Shown: positions 16,169-25,147, numbered from the stretch's first letter. The stretch is 64,000 nt of DNA from Anaerolineae bacterium (GCA_022823945.1 JAJEBK010000024.1:51431-115430); one strand, 5' to 3'. Notes: generated by a model from the sequence alone, not told the origin. Translations and numbers: made by a program.

Positions 16169-17320
16169 TTAATACAGCGCCTTGGCTTCGGCGAAGAGCT
16201 TCTTCAAGTCATCCAGCAGCTTTCTGGCATCGCCGCCACCCATCAGGTATTCGCGGATAGGCGGGCCGGCATGATCCTGAAAGTGCAGATAGCCCGGGAA
16301 GCGCGGACGCAGATAGGCGCGATCCAAAGCCGGCAAAGTGTTGCGAAAGTAGTTGCTGCTGCGCCGATTGACCTCGTCATCCAGCCAGGCGCTGCGATGC
16401 CCGGGCTGCCCGCCATTTTCAAAGAAGATGGTGCGCTGGATGAGCGGGCTGGCGCTGAACATGGCATAAGCGCGTGCCACCTGCGGAGCTTTGCAAGCGG
16501 CTGATATCGCCAAGCCCGTGCCGCCCAGCGTCGACTGGCAGCGCCCCTGCCCGCCGATTTCGACCATATCATCAAAGACCAGGATCTTGTCCGAATAGCC
16601 GGCGCGCGAATAATTGCTATAGCCATAGGCAAAAGGGCAATAGACATATTCATCGCGCCGCGAAAGCGCCTCGTAGACCGCGATGGGATTCCAGTCGAAG
16701 ATATCGCGCGGGCAAAGATCCGCCAATTCTTGCAACTGCTGCAGCGCGTCCAGGCACATGGCATCGCTGGCAGCCCATTCGTCGTCCACGAAAAGCGGCT
16801 CGCCCTGCGTCGCGCAGAGCATATAGAAGTTCATCAATGTGTCGATCGGGATGCCAGGCATGATCACCCGCCCAGCCCGCGCCAGTTCCAGCAAGTCATC
16901 CCAGGTCTGCGGCTGCCGCAAGCCATAGCGCGCCAGCAGATCGGGACGATAAGATGCGACCGGCGTCGCGGCGTCGATGGCCAGCGCGCACTGGCTGCCG
17001 TCAAAGATATAGCTGGGATGCGATTGACCAACCGAGTTTGCGGCTTGATCACCCAGGAACTCGGCGGACAGATGCTCGTTCAGCGGCATCAGCACGCCAC
17101 TGTGCGCGGCATAACCCGCCCAGGGATGATCGATGACCAGCAGATCGTAGCGCGCTGCCAGGTCCTGGATAGGTGCGTCGGCAAATTCTTGCAGCGACCG
17201 CTTGTCCCAGTTGATTTCTACCTGCGGGTGCATCTCGCAGAAACGTTGGGCTGTTGCCACCACCGACACGAAGCCGCGCGAGTGATTCCAGGTGATGCCG
17301 CGAAGCGTGGTTGTTGGCAT
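16169..17320 (-). CDS. ABC-type substrate-binding-like protein without a signal peptide
   Basis: 383 residues of the SBP_bac_1 fold. The opening GITWNHSRGF resembles a known subfamily of binding proteins (GITWDHPRG) that also lack a recognisable signal peptide. The rest is a normal two-lobe binding protein (for example LVIDHPWAGYA, YRPDLLARYG, the C-terminal FPGYLHFQD). ATG 17320 has GAGG seven bases upstream; the longer reading adds eight residues only. It stands alone, with no permease or ATPase beside it, so it may act as a cytosolic sensor or scavenger, or use another transport route. An arm-B repeat lies directly after its stop. Confidence 0.7.
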   Translation of the reverse strand: MPTTTLRGITWNHSRGFVSVVATAQRFCEMHPQVEINWDKRSLQEFADAPIQDLAARYDLLVIDHPWAGYAAHSGVLMPLNEHLSAEFLGDQAANSVGQSHPSYIFDGSQCALAIDAATPVASYRPDLLARYGLRQPQTWDDLLELARAGRVIMPGIPIDTLMNFYMLCATQGEPLFVDDEWAASDAMCLDALQQLQELADLCPRDIFDWNPIAVYEALSRRDEYVYCPFAYGYSNYSRAGYSDKILVFDDMVEIGGQGRCQSTLGGTGLAISAACKAPQVARAYAMFSASPLIQRTIFFENGGQPGHRSAWLDDEVNRRSSNYFRNTLPALDRAYLRPRFPGYLHFQDHAGPPIREYLMGGGDARKLLDDLKKLFAEAKALY

Positions 17321-17378
17321 GATGATCCTCTGACTAACTTGCATTGCTAAATGCTATACCACCAAGTACACCGAGTGA

Positions 17379-17482
17379 AGGGAGTGCACCGAGAGGCAAT
17401 CCCAGTAAATTATCACAGAAAACTGCCACAGAGTCACTGAGTCACTGAGTCACAGAAACCTTTGCAAAGGTCATGAAGGGAA
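17379..17482. repeat. CACAGAG/ACTGAG degenerate tandem repeat
   Basis: Intergenic run of short related words: CACCGAG, ATCACAGAAAACTGCCACAG, then AGTCACTG three times in GAGTCACTGAGTCACTGAGT, then CACAGAAACC. Similar runs occur at 18638-18683, 39239-39330, 54314-54346 and 54417-54470, all between genes. Confidence 0.6.
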
Positions 17483-17528
17483 GATTAGCGCAGAGAATCG
17501 ATGACTCGGCGTACTCGGTTGCAAAGGT

Positions 17529-18533
17529 TTACTCTCCAAACTTGACGACATCAATAGCGAAAGGCAACTGCGGGCGTGTGCCAAAGCCCAGGCTGAATTG
17601 ATTCCAATTCGTGACATACAAGCGTGCGCGCCCCGCATCCAGCGCCACATCGCTCGCGCCACGGAAGTCGCGCGCCAGCATCAGCAGTTCGCCATTTTGC
17701 AGACGCGCCGCCCGATTCCAGCCCAGCAGGGCTAGATAGACATCGCTATCAGGAGCGACATCGATGCCATCGAATCCATAGCCACGCTCATCGAGGTCGG
17801 CAAAAAGCAGCTCGGTCGCGGCAGCCGCATCAACAGGTACGCGGAAGATGGCATCGTTGGCGCTGTCGGTGACCAGCAGAGCGTGGCGAAAGCTGTCATA
17901 AGCCAAGCCGGTCGGGGCGGCGCTGATATCGTCTGGTTGCCAGAATGTCTCAAAGCTGCGCAGGCTATCTGAATAGCGCAAAACACGCGGCGGATTGCGG
18001 TCGCTGATATAGATGATGCCGTCGCGGTCGACTGCAATGTCATCGGGCAGCATGACCCCGTCGACCCGATCGGGCGGGATCTCCACGACCGATTCCAGCG
18101 AGCCCGCTTCGTATCGCCAGACGACAGCCCCCTGCGCATCCAGCGGCGTAACGCGGTCGAGGATATAGAGCGCGCCATCGGCGGTGTCCAGCCCGCTGAC
18201 CGACCCAATTTGTTCGTCAGCTTTGGAGATCTCGCGGACAGTGCCAGCGAGGTCGATCGCCCAGAGCGCGCCGGTCGCGTAACTGCCCGAATAAAGCGTG
18301 CCATCCTGCGCCAGTGCCAGCGCGGCCGGGTAGGCTTCATCGCCTGGCAGCGTCGCAAACTCGCGCACAAGCACATTTTCAGCAACAGCAAGCGACCGAG
18401 AACGCGGAGCGCTGCCCACAACGAACCAGGTCATGGCCACGATCAGCGCAGTGCCAATCAACAGAGCCAATAGCAGGAAAAACAGGGCGCGCAGGCGAGT
18501 GCGTCGGGTGGGTTTAGCATCGGTTTCAGTCAC
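17529..18533 (-). CDS. Membrane-anchored SMP-30/NHL-type beta-propeller protein
   Basis: 334 residues. A basic cytoplasmic start (residues 1-16, KPTRRTRLR) precedes one membrane helix (about 17-40), then an extracytoplasmic six-bladed propeller of the SMP-30/gluconolactonase/strictosidine-synthase class, with repeated blades such as ALAQDGTLYSGSYATGALWAIDL and DIAVDRDGIIYISDRNPPRVLRY. Metal-binding positions typical of gluconolactonase cannot be assigned with confidence, so it may be a binding or scaffold protein rather than an enzyme. The start is GTG at 18533; an ATG five bases upstream is out of frame. No obvious partner gene. Confidence 0.7.
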   Translation of the reverse strand: MTETDAKPTRRTRLRALFFLLLALLIGTALIVAMTWFVVGSAPRSRSLAVAENVLVREFATLPGDEAYPAALALAQDGTLYSGSYATGALWAIDLAGTVREISKADEQIGSVSGLDTADGALYILDRVTPLDAQGAVVWRYEAGSLESVVEIPPDRVDGVMLPDDIAVDRDGIIYISDRNPPRVLRYSDSLRSFETFWQPDDISAAPTGLAYDSFRHALLVTDSANDAIFRVPVDAAAATELLFADLDERGYGFDGIDVAPDSDVYLALLGWNRAARLQNGELLMLARDFRGASDVALDAGRARLYVTNWNQFSLGFGTRPQLPFAIDVVKFGE

Positions 18534-18837
18534 GAGTCATGCTGTCGACATTGGCGGGCAGATGTGCGCTTATGGTAAATCAGTCGCGCCCAGCCTACAA
18601 GTTGCGCTGCTGAGCCCTGCTAGTGGAATCGCGCAAGCATAGAACACAGAGGGCACAGAGATTACAGAGATCACAGAGGAGAATCAGGGTTTGTTATCGC
18701 GCACTCGTGTTTGGCGCTATTCGTCCACCCAAAAGCCACTACAAACCCCTCCCCCAGCCCCTCCCCGTCAGGACGGAGATGGTAGCCAAAGCCTGCTGCA
18801 GCGCCTCCCCCTGACCTGTCGGGGGGACCGAGGGGGT
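18534..18837. other. Gene-free stretch with CACAGAG repeat and GC-hairpin repeat
   Basis: Holds a CACAGAG run (18638-18683) and the third full composite GC-hairpin repeat (18745-18838). Nothing else is recognisable. Confidence 0.6.
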
Positions 18838-18838
18838 C
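18745..18838. repeat. Composite GC-hairpin repeat, copy 3 (arms A and B)
   Basis: Arm A is CCCCTCCCCCAGCCCCTCCC followed by CGTCAGGACGGAGA; arm B (18803-18838) is CCTCCCCCTGACCTGTCGG plus GGGGACCGAGGGGGT. Arm B touches the stop codon of the GH3 gene at 18838, the terminator position for that minus-strand gene. Confidence 0.7.
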
Positions 18839-20490
18839 TATCGCGCAGCGAGCTCTGTGCCCGGCACGCTGACCGGCGTCCTGCCTGTTGCCTCCGCGCG
18901 CCTCAGCAAGACATCCGCCGCCGCCAGCGCCGCGCATGGGCGAAAACTGAACGCGCAGACATAACCGCCGATGTCAGGGAAGTTCGCCAGTTCATAGGGT
19001 TCGCACAGCGCCAAAACCAGCAGCCGCTCGCCAGCGATGTCATGCAACGCGCGCACGATCTGCGCTTGCCGGGAGCGGTCAAAATCCATGCCCGGCAGCG
19101 TGTAATTTTCGGTCACGGCGATGATGACGCCCTCCGCAGGCTGGTCGGCGCTGGAGTAGTCTTCTGCATTGATGAGAGCCAGATTCTCGCATGACTCGCT
19201 TATGGCAGCGGCGAAGACATCAAATGCGGGCGTGGCTTGATTCGGCCCGATGCCGCGCGTCTTTGTCAGCACCGCGTAAGCGCTGCGCAGGGTGGTATTA
19301 ACCAGGGTAAGGGGCGCGGACGGGTCGAGGGGCAGCAAGCCATGGCGGTCGCGGATGATGCTGATGGCGCGCCCGGCGAGTTCCCGCTCTGTCGCGCGAT
19401 GCGCCTGGCAGCCGACCAGGTCTGTTTCGGGCAGCGCCTGGGTGGTGAAGCCTGCTTCGGTCTTCAGCCGCAAGATGCGTCCGACCGCCTCGTCAACCCG
19501 CGACATGGCGATGCGACCGGCCCGCACAGCGGCGATTACAGCGCGGATCAAAGCGCGCTGATTTTTGAGGTACTGGCTGGAATCGTGGTCATAATGCTCT
19601 TCCGCCAGCATCATCAGGTCAACGCCGGCATTGAAGCCCTGGATGACGGCATCGGCAGGCTCATAATTGCGCTTCATAGCGTGCATATTCATGCTGTCGG
19701 AGACGACCAGCCCGGCAAAGCCCAGCTCGCCGCGCAGCAGGTCGCCCAGGATAATCGGCGAAAGCGTGGCCGGACGGACGGGGTCGAGCGCGCTGAAGAT
19801 GATGTGCGAGGTCATGACAATTTTCGCGCCCGCCGCAATGCCTGCCGCAAAAGGCGCCAAGTCAATTTGCAACAATTCGTCGCGCGTGCGATGCACAGTC
19901 GGCAAGCCGCGGTGGCTGTCCAAACGGGTATCGCCGTGTCCGGGGAAGTGCTTCAAGGTGGCGACCACGCCGTTATCCTGGGTGCCGCGCACTGCCGCAG
20001 CGGTCATTTCTGCGACCAAAGCCGGCTGTTCACCGAAAGAGCGCATACCGATGATCGAGTTGTGCGGGTTGGAGTTGCAGTCGGCGGCTGGACCCAGCAC
20101 AACATTCAAGCCCACCGCCAGGAGTTCGCGGGCGATCGTGCCATACATGCGGTAGGCGCTTTCGGGGTCGCCTGTCGCGCCCAATGCCATATTGCCGGGT
20201 CCCATGGCGCTTTCGGCTGTCATGACCGACCAGGTGCCTTCCTGGTCCGCGCCCAACAGCAGCGGGATGCCCAAACGTGTGCTGCGCGCAAAGGATTGCA
20301 GGGTGTTGCACAAGCGCAGAGCCGCCGCTGCGGTCGGCACATTCTCGTCGCTGATATACGCGCCGCCAACCAGATGCTCGCCCATCAGAATGCGCGCTTC
20401 GTCCAGTTGGTCGCTGGCGAAGGCGAGCATGAACAGCTGCTCGACCTTCTCTTCGACCGTCATGCTGGCGATGGTGGATTGAATGTTCAT
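18838..20490 (-). CDS. nagZ: Glycoside hydrolase family 3, NagZ-like beta-N-acetylhexosaminidase
   Basis: 550 residues from ATG 20490 (GGAG just upstream); the open frame extends 70 codons further but without family similarity. The barrel carries KHFPGHGDT at 180-188, the loop with the catalytic His-Asp pair typical of NagZ, and the nucleophile Asp265 in VVSDSMNM. A C-terminal alpha/beta domain (about 360-550) is present, so it is the longer two-domain form. There is no signal peptide. It should release terminal GlcNAc from muropeptides or chitobiose in the cytoplasm, fitting the cell-wall-turnover genes elsewhere in the window. Confidence 0.87.
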   Translation of the reverse strand: MNIQSTIASMTVEEKVEQLFMLAFASDQLDEARILMGEHLVGGAYISDENVPTAAAALRLCNTLQSFARSTRLGIPLLLGADQEGTWSVMTAESAMGPGNMALGATGDPESAYRMYGTIARELLAVGLNVVLGPAADCNSNPHNSIIGMRSFGEQPALVAEMTAAAVRGTQDNGVVATLKHFPGHGDTRLDSHRGLPTVHRTRDELLQIDLAPFAAGIAAGAKIVMTSHIIFSALDPVRPATLSPIILGDLLRGELGFAGLVVSDSMNMHAMKRNYEPADAVIQGFNAGVDLMMLAEEHYDHDSSQYLKNQRALIRAVIAAVRAGRIAMSRVDEAVGRILRLKTEAGFTTQALPETDLVGCQAHRATERELAGRAISIIRDRHGLLPLDPSAPLTLVNTTLRSAYAVLTKTRGIGPNQATPAFDVFAAAISESCENLALINAEDYSSADQPAEGVIIAVTENYTLPGMDFDRSRQAQIVRALHDIAGERLLVLALCEPYELANFPDIGGYVCAFSFRPCAALAAADVLLRRAEATGRTPVSVPGTELAAR

Positions 20491-20540
20491 ATGTATTCTC
20501 CGCGCATTTCTAAAGCGCTTGTCGGGCTGCAATCCGTCTC

Positions 20541-20568
20541 TTGTTATTTTACAACATTGTGCTAGATT
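20541..20568 (+). promoter_or_regulatory. Promoter of the small secreted protein gene
   Basis: TTGTTA (20541-20546), a 16-base spacer ending in TGC, then TAGATT (20563-20568): a -35 element plus extended -10. It lies about 48 bases upstream of the ATG at 20616 in the divergent gap to the GH3 gene. Confidence 0.5.
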
Positions 20569-20615
20569 GCTCGACTGAGATAAACGCACATGACATGGAT
20601 CGAGGTTGAGTTGAT

Positions 20616-21107
20616 ATGAAAAGAACACTGATCGGATTGTGTTTGCTGGCGCTGAGCGCGCTGCCAGCTTGGGGGGCAGATAGTGACACGCTGGCACCAC
20701 CGCATGTCACTTACATCCGCGCCCTGGACTATTCTGAATACGCTGCCGACCTCGGCTGGTGCATCCAAGTCAAGTGGCAAGCGGTTTCGGGGGCAGAAGC
20801 GTATGCCATTAAAGTTATAGGCAAGAAAGGCTTGGCGCCGCGCAATGCGGATGGTTCTCCGCCAAAGCAGGCTGAATGGAAGACCACCACCCAATACTCC
20901 ACACACTCAGAGAACCCGAACCAGGTTAAGGTCTGCAACTTGGCGCAGAAGCAGAAAGTGAAATTCCGCCTGCGGACCATTGATTTGGACAAGCCCCTTG
21001 ATGCCTATGGCACCGCATCCGCGGCTTTTTCCCTGAGATTGCAGAAGTATGGCAAAGCGCCGGTTCTCGCCTATTCTGGCGTGCCCACAATCGAAGTATT
21101 TGGCTAA
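20616..21107 (+). CDS. Small secreted protein, fibronectin-III-like
   Basis: 163 residues. Residues 1-20 form a signal peptide (MKRTLIGLCLLALSALPAWG-A). The mature part is one beta-rich domain; ALDYSEYAADLGWCIQVKWQ, VSGAEAYAIKVIGKKG and VKFRLRTID resemble strands of a fibronectin type III fold. Two cysteines (about 49 and 108) could form a disulfide. A GAGG site precedes the start. It has its own promoter and terminator, so it is monocistronic. Function unknown; surface adhesion or binding is possible. Confidence 0.7.
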   Translation: MKRTLIGLCLLALSALPAWGADSDTLAPPHVTYIRALDYSEYAADLGWCIQVKWQAVSGAEAYAIKVIGKKGLAPRNADGSPPKQAEWKTTTQYSTHSENPNQVKVCNLAQKQKVKFRLRTIDLDKPLDAYGTASAAFSLRLQKYGKAPVLAYSGVPTIEVFG

Positions 21108-21188
21108 TATAATACAGCCTCAGCGCGGGAGGCTTGCAGCGAGTCGCCCGCGCTTTCCCTCAAACCCAGCGATGCACAATCAGAGCGA

Positions 21189-21217
21189 AGCCCGCGTCCG
21201 CCGTGGGCTTTTGTTAT
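21189..21217 (+). terminator. Rho-independent terminator after the small secreted protein gene
   Basis: AGCCCGCG (21189-21196) pairs with CGTGGGCT (21202-21209) around a TCCGC loop, with one G-T pair, followed by TTTTGTTATTT. It overlaps the last codon of the convergent permease gene. Confidence 0.7.
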
Positions 21218-22098
21218 TTCACTGCGCCCATGGTCAAGCCGCGCACCAGATAGCGCTGGAAGAAGAGCGCCATGATGAAAGGCGGCAACATGGTGACAAC
21301 CGCCGCGGCCGACATGTCTTCCCACGCGACTTCGTACTGCCCGATAAAGAGCGTCAGCACGATGGTCAGCGGCTGCGAATCGTTTGTGCGCGTGAATATC
21401 AGCGGGATCAGAAAGTTGTTCCAGGTGGAAAGCATCGCCACCAGGAAGACTGCCACCATGCCCGGGCGCGCCAGGGGCAGGATGATGCTATAGACCAGCC
21501 GCCAGCGATTGGCACCATCCACGCGCGCCGCGTCTTGAATCTCGGCGGGGATATCGCGCACAAATGTCGTCATCATCCACACCGCCAGCGGCAGCAGCAA
21601 GGTAACAAATATCAGGATCAAGCCCAGCAAGGTGTCGATCAATTCCAGCTGCGACATCAGGAAGAAGAGCGCGATCAGCGATACCCAGATGGGCAGCGGC
21701 AGCATGAACATGATGAGCAGAAAGATCAGATTCCTGCCAAGGAAGCGCATGCGCGCGAAGGCATAGCCCGCGCCAGTCGCCAGCAGCGTCACAATGCCAG
21801 CCGCCCCCACGCTGATGACGATGCTGTTGCGCAAGCCAGCGCCCATCAAATCGGCTGTCGGCGAAAAACCGCCGGCGCGAAACTTTGCGCCCTGCGTAAA
21901 AATAGTTTGGTAAGACTCGAAGGTTGGCTGGCTGGGAAACCAGATTTTGTAGGGGCGAGCGTATAGCTCCACCCGCGTGGATATGCTGCTGACGAACACC
22001 CAGTAGATCGGCGCCAGCGCCCAGATCAGCACGATGGCGCACAGGATATAAATGAAAACCAGCCGCAGCCGCTCTTGCCCGCGCAGACCCAGCTTCAT
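21214..22098 (-). CDS. Carbohydrate ABC transporter permease, MalG type (second operon)
   Basis: 294-residue CUT1 permease. First helix at about 12-34 (LVFIYILCAIVLIWALAPIYWVF); EAA-type loop near residue 190 (EIQDAARVDGANRWRL ... ILPLARPG). Its ATG at 22098 overlaps the upstream permease stop as ATGA, so translation is coupled. It is the last gene of the second minus-strand sugar operon. Substrate unknown. Confidence 0.93.
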   Translation of the reverse strand: MKLGLRGQERLRLVFIYILCAIVLIWALAPIYWVFVSSISTRVELYARPYKIWFPSQPTFESYQTIFTQGAKFRAGGFSPTADLMGAGLRNSIVISVGAAGIVTLLATGAGYAFARMRFLGRNLIFLLIMFMLPLPIWVSLIALFFLMSQLELIDTLLGLILIFVTLLLPLAVWMMTTFVRDIPAEIQDAARVDGANRWRLVYSIILPLARPGMVAVFLVAMLSTWNNFLIPLIFTRTNDSQPLTIVLTLFIGQYEVAWEDMSAAAVVTMLPPFIMALFFQRYLVRGLTMGAVK

Positions 22099-23003
22099 GC
22101 CTCCTGCACCCCCTGGTTGTAGACGCGCAGCACGAAGATCATGCCCACCGCCAGCGACATCAACAGGATTAAATAGGAAAGCGCCGCGCCCAAACCCACG
22201 CGCAAATCGCGGAAGACCAATTCATAGTTGTATAGCATCAAGGTCTTGGTGAAGGGGTTGATCGAACCGCCAGCCGAGCTGCCAGCCGTCAACGTCCACA
22301 CGACATCAAAAATCTGAAAAGCGGCGATGAATTCCACCACCAGCGCGATGCCGAAGGAGGGCAGCAGCAAGGGAAAGGTGATGAAGCGCACGCGACTAAT
22401 GGCATTGGCGCCGTCTACCTTGGCGGCATCGAAGAGGTCGTCCGGGATGCTCTGCAAGCCAGCCAGCAAGATGATGGTGGGGAAGGCATAACGCGTCCAG
22501 GTTTGCACCACAGTCACCCAAAATATCTGGTGTTCGGGCGCGCGCAGCCACACCTGGTATTCGCTGATCAGCCCGAATTGATACAGCAAGCCATTCAGCG
22601 CGCCGTATTCGCCATTCAGCAGCCAGCCCCATAAAAATCCGTTGACCACGCCAGGCAGCATCCAGGGCAGAATCGCCAAGGTGCGCACCACGCCACGACC
22701 CGGAAAGCGCTGATTCAAGAGCATGGCGATGCTGAATGCCACGACCATCTCCAGGGGCAGCGTCATGATGACGATCTGGAAACTGCGCCCGGTGACTTCC
22801 CAGAATTCTTCGTCGTTCACCAGCTTGAGGTAATTTTCCGCGCCAACGACTTTGGGCGGACGCCGGATGCGCAGGTTGCGGTTGGTCAGGCTTTGCCCAA
22901 ATGTGTCCAGCGCGGGGTAATAAATGAACAGCGCGATCAACAGCACGATCGGCGCGATCACGATGACGACATAGAGCGAGTCGGAGTTTATTCGTCGGTT
23001 CAC
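22095..23003 (-). CDS. Carbohydrate ABC transporter permease, MalF type (second operon)
   Basis: CUT1 permease of about 302 residues with six helices, first at LYVVIVIAPIVLLIALFIYY, and EAA-type loop LFDAAKVDGANAISRVRF ... FPLLLPS. No ATG is in frame near the start. I use GTG at 23003 (protein beginning NRRINSDSLY after the initiator); a TTG at 23039 is the alternative. The gene overlaps the next permease by 4 bases. A 425-base gap full of hairpin repeats separates it from its binding-protein gene. Confidence 0.9.
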   Translation of the reverse strand: MNRRINSDSLYVVIVIAPIVLLIALFIYYPALDTFGQSLTNRNLRIRRPPKVVGAENYLKLVNDEEFWEVTGRSFQIVIMTLPLEMVVAFSIAMLLNQRFPGRGVVRTLAILPWMLPGVVNGFLWGWLLNGEYGALNGLLYQFGLISEYQVWLRAPEHQIFWVTVVQTWTRYAFPTIILLAGLQSIPDDLFDAAKVDGANAISRVRFITFPLLLPSFGIALVVEFIAAFQIFDVVWTLTAGSSAGGSINPFTKTLMLYNYELVFRDLRVGLGAALSYLILLMSLAVGMIFVLRVYNQGVQEA

Positions 23004-23428
23004 GGTTGAATCATGCCTGCCATTTTCGCCACCCAGCAATCACGAATTGTTGCAGAGAAGAATAGCCCTGCAAACCGAGAACGCTGTAGGGCTTGTCCTC
23101 TACTGGTGCAAACTCGCCACATGTCACCCCCATCCCCCGGCCCCTTGCCCCCATCAAGAGGGAAGGGGAGCTACAATCGAGCAATTTCGTCGATATTTCT
23201 GGTGTATTTTGGTAACGCCATGCCGAATTTGCCTGCGATCATTCAATTTGAAGCCCCTCCCTCTTCATGGGGGAGGGGTTTGGGGCGGGGGGTTGGCCTG
23301 AGTAATGTCCAGTTGCGGATAAGCCCTACAGATTACGCTGTGATCCGAGATTCGCCATGTGGACGAATCGTTCTGTATGTCAGTGGGCGACACAAAATGC
23401 CGCCCCTATCAAACATGCCGACCAGCGC
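23004..23428. other. Gap between permease and binding-protein genes, filled by hairpin repeats
   Basis: Contains a large imperfect inverted repeat (23120-23295): a CACCCCCATCCCCCGGCCCC arm with its own GGGAAGGGG hairpin, an AT-richer centre, and a CCCCTCCC...GGGAGGGGTTTGGGG arm. A GTGGGCGAC...GCCGCCCCTA copy of the other repeat family lies at 23383-23408. No credible gene. Confidence 0.6.
23120..23295. repeat. Large two-arm GC-hairpin repeat
   Basis: The left arm (about 23124-23170) and right arm (about 23252-23293) are each hairpins, and their outer ends are complementary (CACCCCCATCCCC against GGGGCGGGG). A near-identical element lies at 41217-41328, which has a shorter centre but the same ATAATT/AAGCCCCTCCCTC right arm design. 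Confidence 0.65.
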
Positions 23429-24658
23429 CTACATGTACTCTTCCTTGAGCGCGTTCCATTCGTCGGCGAGCGCATCGATCATGTCATCTGCCGAGGTGCC
23501 CATCTGCAACCCTTCCAGGATGACTTCGCTCACCGTAGCCGCCCAGGGACCCCACCACAGGGTGAAGCGCGGCAGCTCGTTGGTCAGCATGCCCTGCGCG
23601 GTAATCTCGTCATAGCCCTGCACCGCGCCTTCGTCATTCAGCGCCGCAGCCACCGACTTGCGCGAGGGATACAGCCCAAATGCGCCGAAGATCGAACGCT
23701 GGGTGTCTTCGCTGACATACCACTTGATGAACTCCCAGGCTGCTTCGGCATTTTCGCTGTCTACCGAGATGCCGATGCCGGCGGGGAAGCTCCAGGTATT
23801 GCCAACTTCTGGCAGCACCATGTATTCAACATTGGGCGCTTGCAGAGAGTTTTCGCCATTGCCGACCACGACCGAACCCTGCCAGCCCTGATGGAATGCG
23901 CCGACGCCGCTCCAGAAGAGCCCGTGCTGGTTGATGCTGCCCGCCAGGATCTCGGGGCTGACCAGTTCTTCGTCAAAGTAGGTCTTCAACAGCGCCATGG
24001 CCTCGCGCGCCTTGCTGCCTTCATCGGCGAAGACCGGGTTGAGATCATCATCAAACATCGGGTCGCCCATGCTCAATGCCATCAACCACCACGACCAGTT
24101 GATTGCGCCCATGGCGATGGGATGCTCGTCAATGCCGGCATCGCGGATGGCAACTGACTGGGCATAGAGCTCTGCCCAGGTCGCCGGCGGCGCATCAAAG
24201 CCCGCTTCGGCCGTCTTGGCGCTGTTGTAATCCATCATCACCAACTGCTGATAGACCGGAATAGCTGTGAGCTCGCCATCCAGCGTAAAGAAGTCGACCT
24301 TTTCAAAGTCGTCAATGTCCAGGTCGCCCATCGCTACCATGTCATTCAGAGACATCATGTTGCCGGTTGCGACGACATTGGACGGCGCTTCTTCGGTGAT
24401 GAAGATGACATCGGCCGGAGCTTGCATGGCGGCAGCGGCAACCTGCACACGGCTGTAGAGATCGGCCATCTGCACCGACTGAATCTCGACGGTGATGCCG
24501 CTTTCGGCCATGAAGGCGTTCAGCGCCTCTTCATCGGGCGGCACGCCCCACGATGGCGTCAAAAACGAGATGGTGGTGTCTTGCGCCTGCGCGGCAAAGC
24601 CCAGACTGAGCAAGAGCAGCAGCATCAACAAGATCGTTGCGCGTTTTATGCTTTGCAT
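23429..24658 (-). CDS. Sugar ABC transporter substrate-binding protein (second operon)
   Basis: 409-residue secreted binding protein. The signal peptide is intact (MQSIKRATILLMLLLLLSLG ... AQAQD). The mature part is an SBP_bac_1 two-lobe protein (ISFLTPSWGVPPDEEALNAF at the N-terminus, WEFIKWYVSEDTQRSIFG near the hinge). AGGGGAG lies 6-7 bases before the ATG. It is the first gene of the operon with the two permeases at 21214-23003. No hydrolase or regulator gene accompanies it, so the sugar cannot be guessed. Confidence 0.92.
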   Translation of the reverse strand: MQSIKRATILLMLLLLLSLGFAAQAQDTTISFLTPSWGVPPDEEALNAFMAESGITVEIQSVQMADLYSRVQVAAAAMQAPADVIFITEEAPSNVVATGNMMSLNDMVAMGDLDIDDFEKVDFFTLDGELTAIPVYQQLVMMDYNSAKTAEAGFDAPPATWAELYAQSVAIRDAGIDEHPIAMGAINWSWWLMALSMGDPMFDDDLNPVFADEGSKAREAMALLKTYFDEELVSPEILAGSINQHGLFWSGVGAFHQGWQGSVVVGNGENSLQAPNVEYMVLPEVGNTWSFPAGIGISVDSENAEAAWEFIKWYVSEDTQRSIFGAFGLYPSRKSVAAALNDEGAVQGYDEITAQGMLTNELPRFTLWWGPWAATVSEVILEGLQMGTSADDMIDALADEWNALKEEYM

Positions 24659-24692
24659 GGGTTCTCCCCTTTCCTAATAGACCTTGCCCTTC

Positions 24693-24720
24693 ATAGTAAC
24701 CGCTTTTGCGCGCAAGACAA
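24693..24720 (-). promoter_or_regulatory. Promoter with embedded palindromic operator, second sugar operon
   Basis: On the minus strand TTGTCT (24715-24720), a 16-base spacer, and TACTAT (24693-24698). The spacer holds the perfect palindrome TTGCGCGCAA (24706-24715), with a central CG as in operators of LacI-family repressors. A repressor bound there would block RNA polymerase. No LacI-type gene is in the window. Confidence 0.5.
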
Positions 24721-24862
24721 AATGATCTCTCCCCCTCCCCAAAATCCCTCTCTCATGGTGAGGGACTGCCCATGGGGCGTTTTCAAGTAAGGGCAAGGTC
24801 TGACGCTTGCTCATGCCAGCGCTTTGAGGTCGCTGCTGCTGCCGGGCGCAACATACACGCCG

Positions 24863-25147
24863 TCAAGTGCGATTACGCTCGTTGTCTTCTTGCAATTGAC
24901 TTTCCGCTTCGTCGGCAGATAGCTTGAGAGCTTCGCGCTGTTGCGGATTTGCTGAAAGCCAAGCCACATTTAATTCAAGCAGATGACGGTAAAATTCAGC
25001 TCGTATCTCGCTGCTGATTTCTCGGCGGAGTTGCTCGTGTTTGGCATTATCCTGATCTTCAACCCATCGGAATAGCGCGATGACTGCGGCAACCACGCCA
25101 GCAGAGATTGCCATAAAAGCGACAAAGGCCTCGGGAGAGATGTTCAA
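24863..25147 (-). CDS. Small membrane-anchored coiled-coil protein
   Basis: 94 residues. One N-terminal membrane helix (about 7-27) is followed by a charged helical segment (RWVEDQDNAKHEQLRREISSE...) and a soluble tail with a QQREALKLSADEAESQ helix. The start is TTG at 25147, immediately after the TAG of the 44-residue gene upstream, so the two are translated together. Its layout (helix, aromatic-rich border, coiled coil) resembles the proteins at 30259 and 35030. Function unknown. Confidence 0.5.
   Translation of the reverse strand: MNISPEAFVAFMAISAGVVAAVIALFRWVEDQDNAKHEQLRREISSEIRAEFYRHLLELNVAWLSANPQQREALKLSADEAESQLQEDNERNRT

Noticed and set aside
17379..17482. CRISPR array
   Set aside because: Repeat words are 7-8 bases and directly adjacent with no regular unique spacers, and no cas gene is near.
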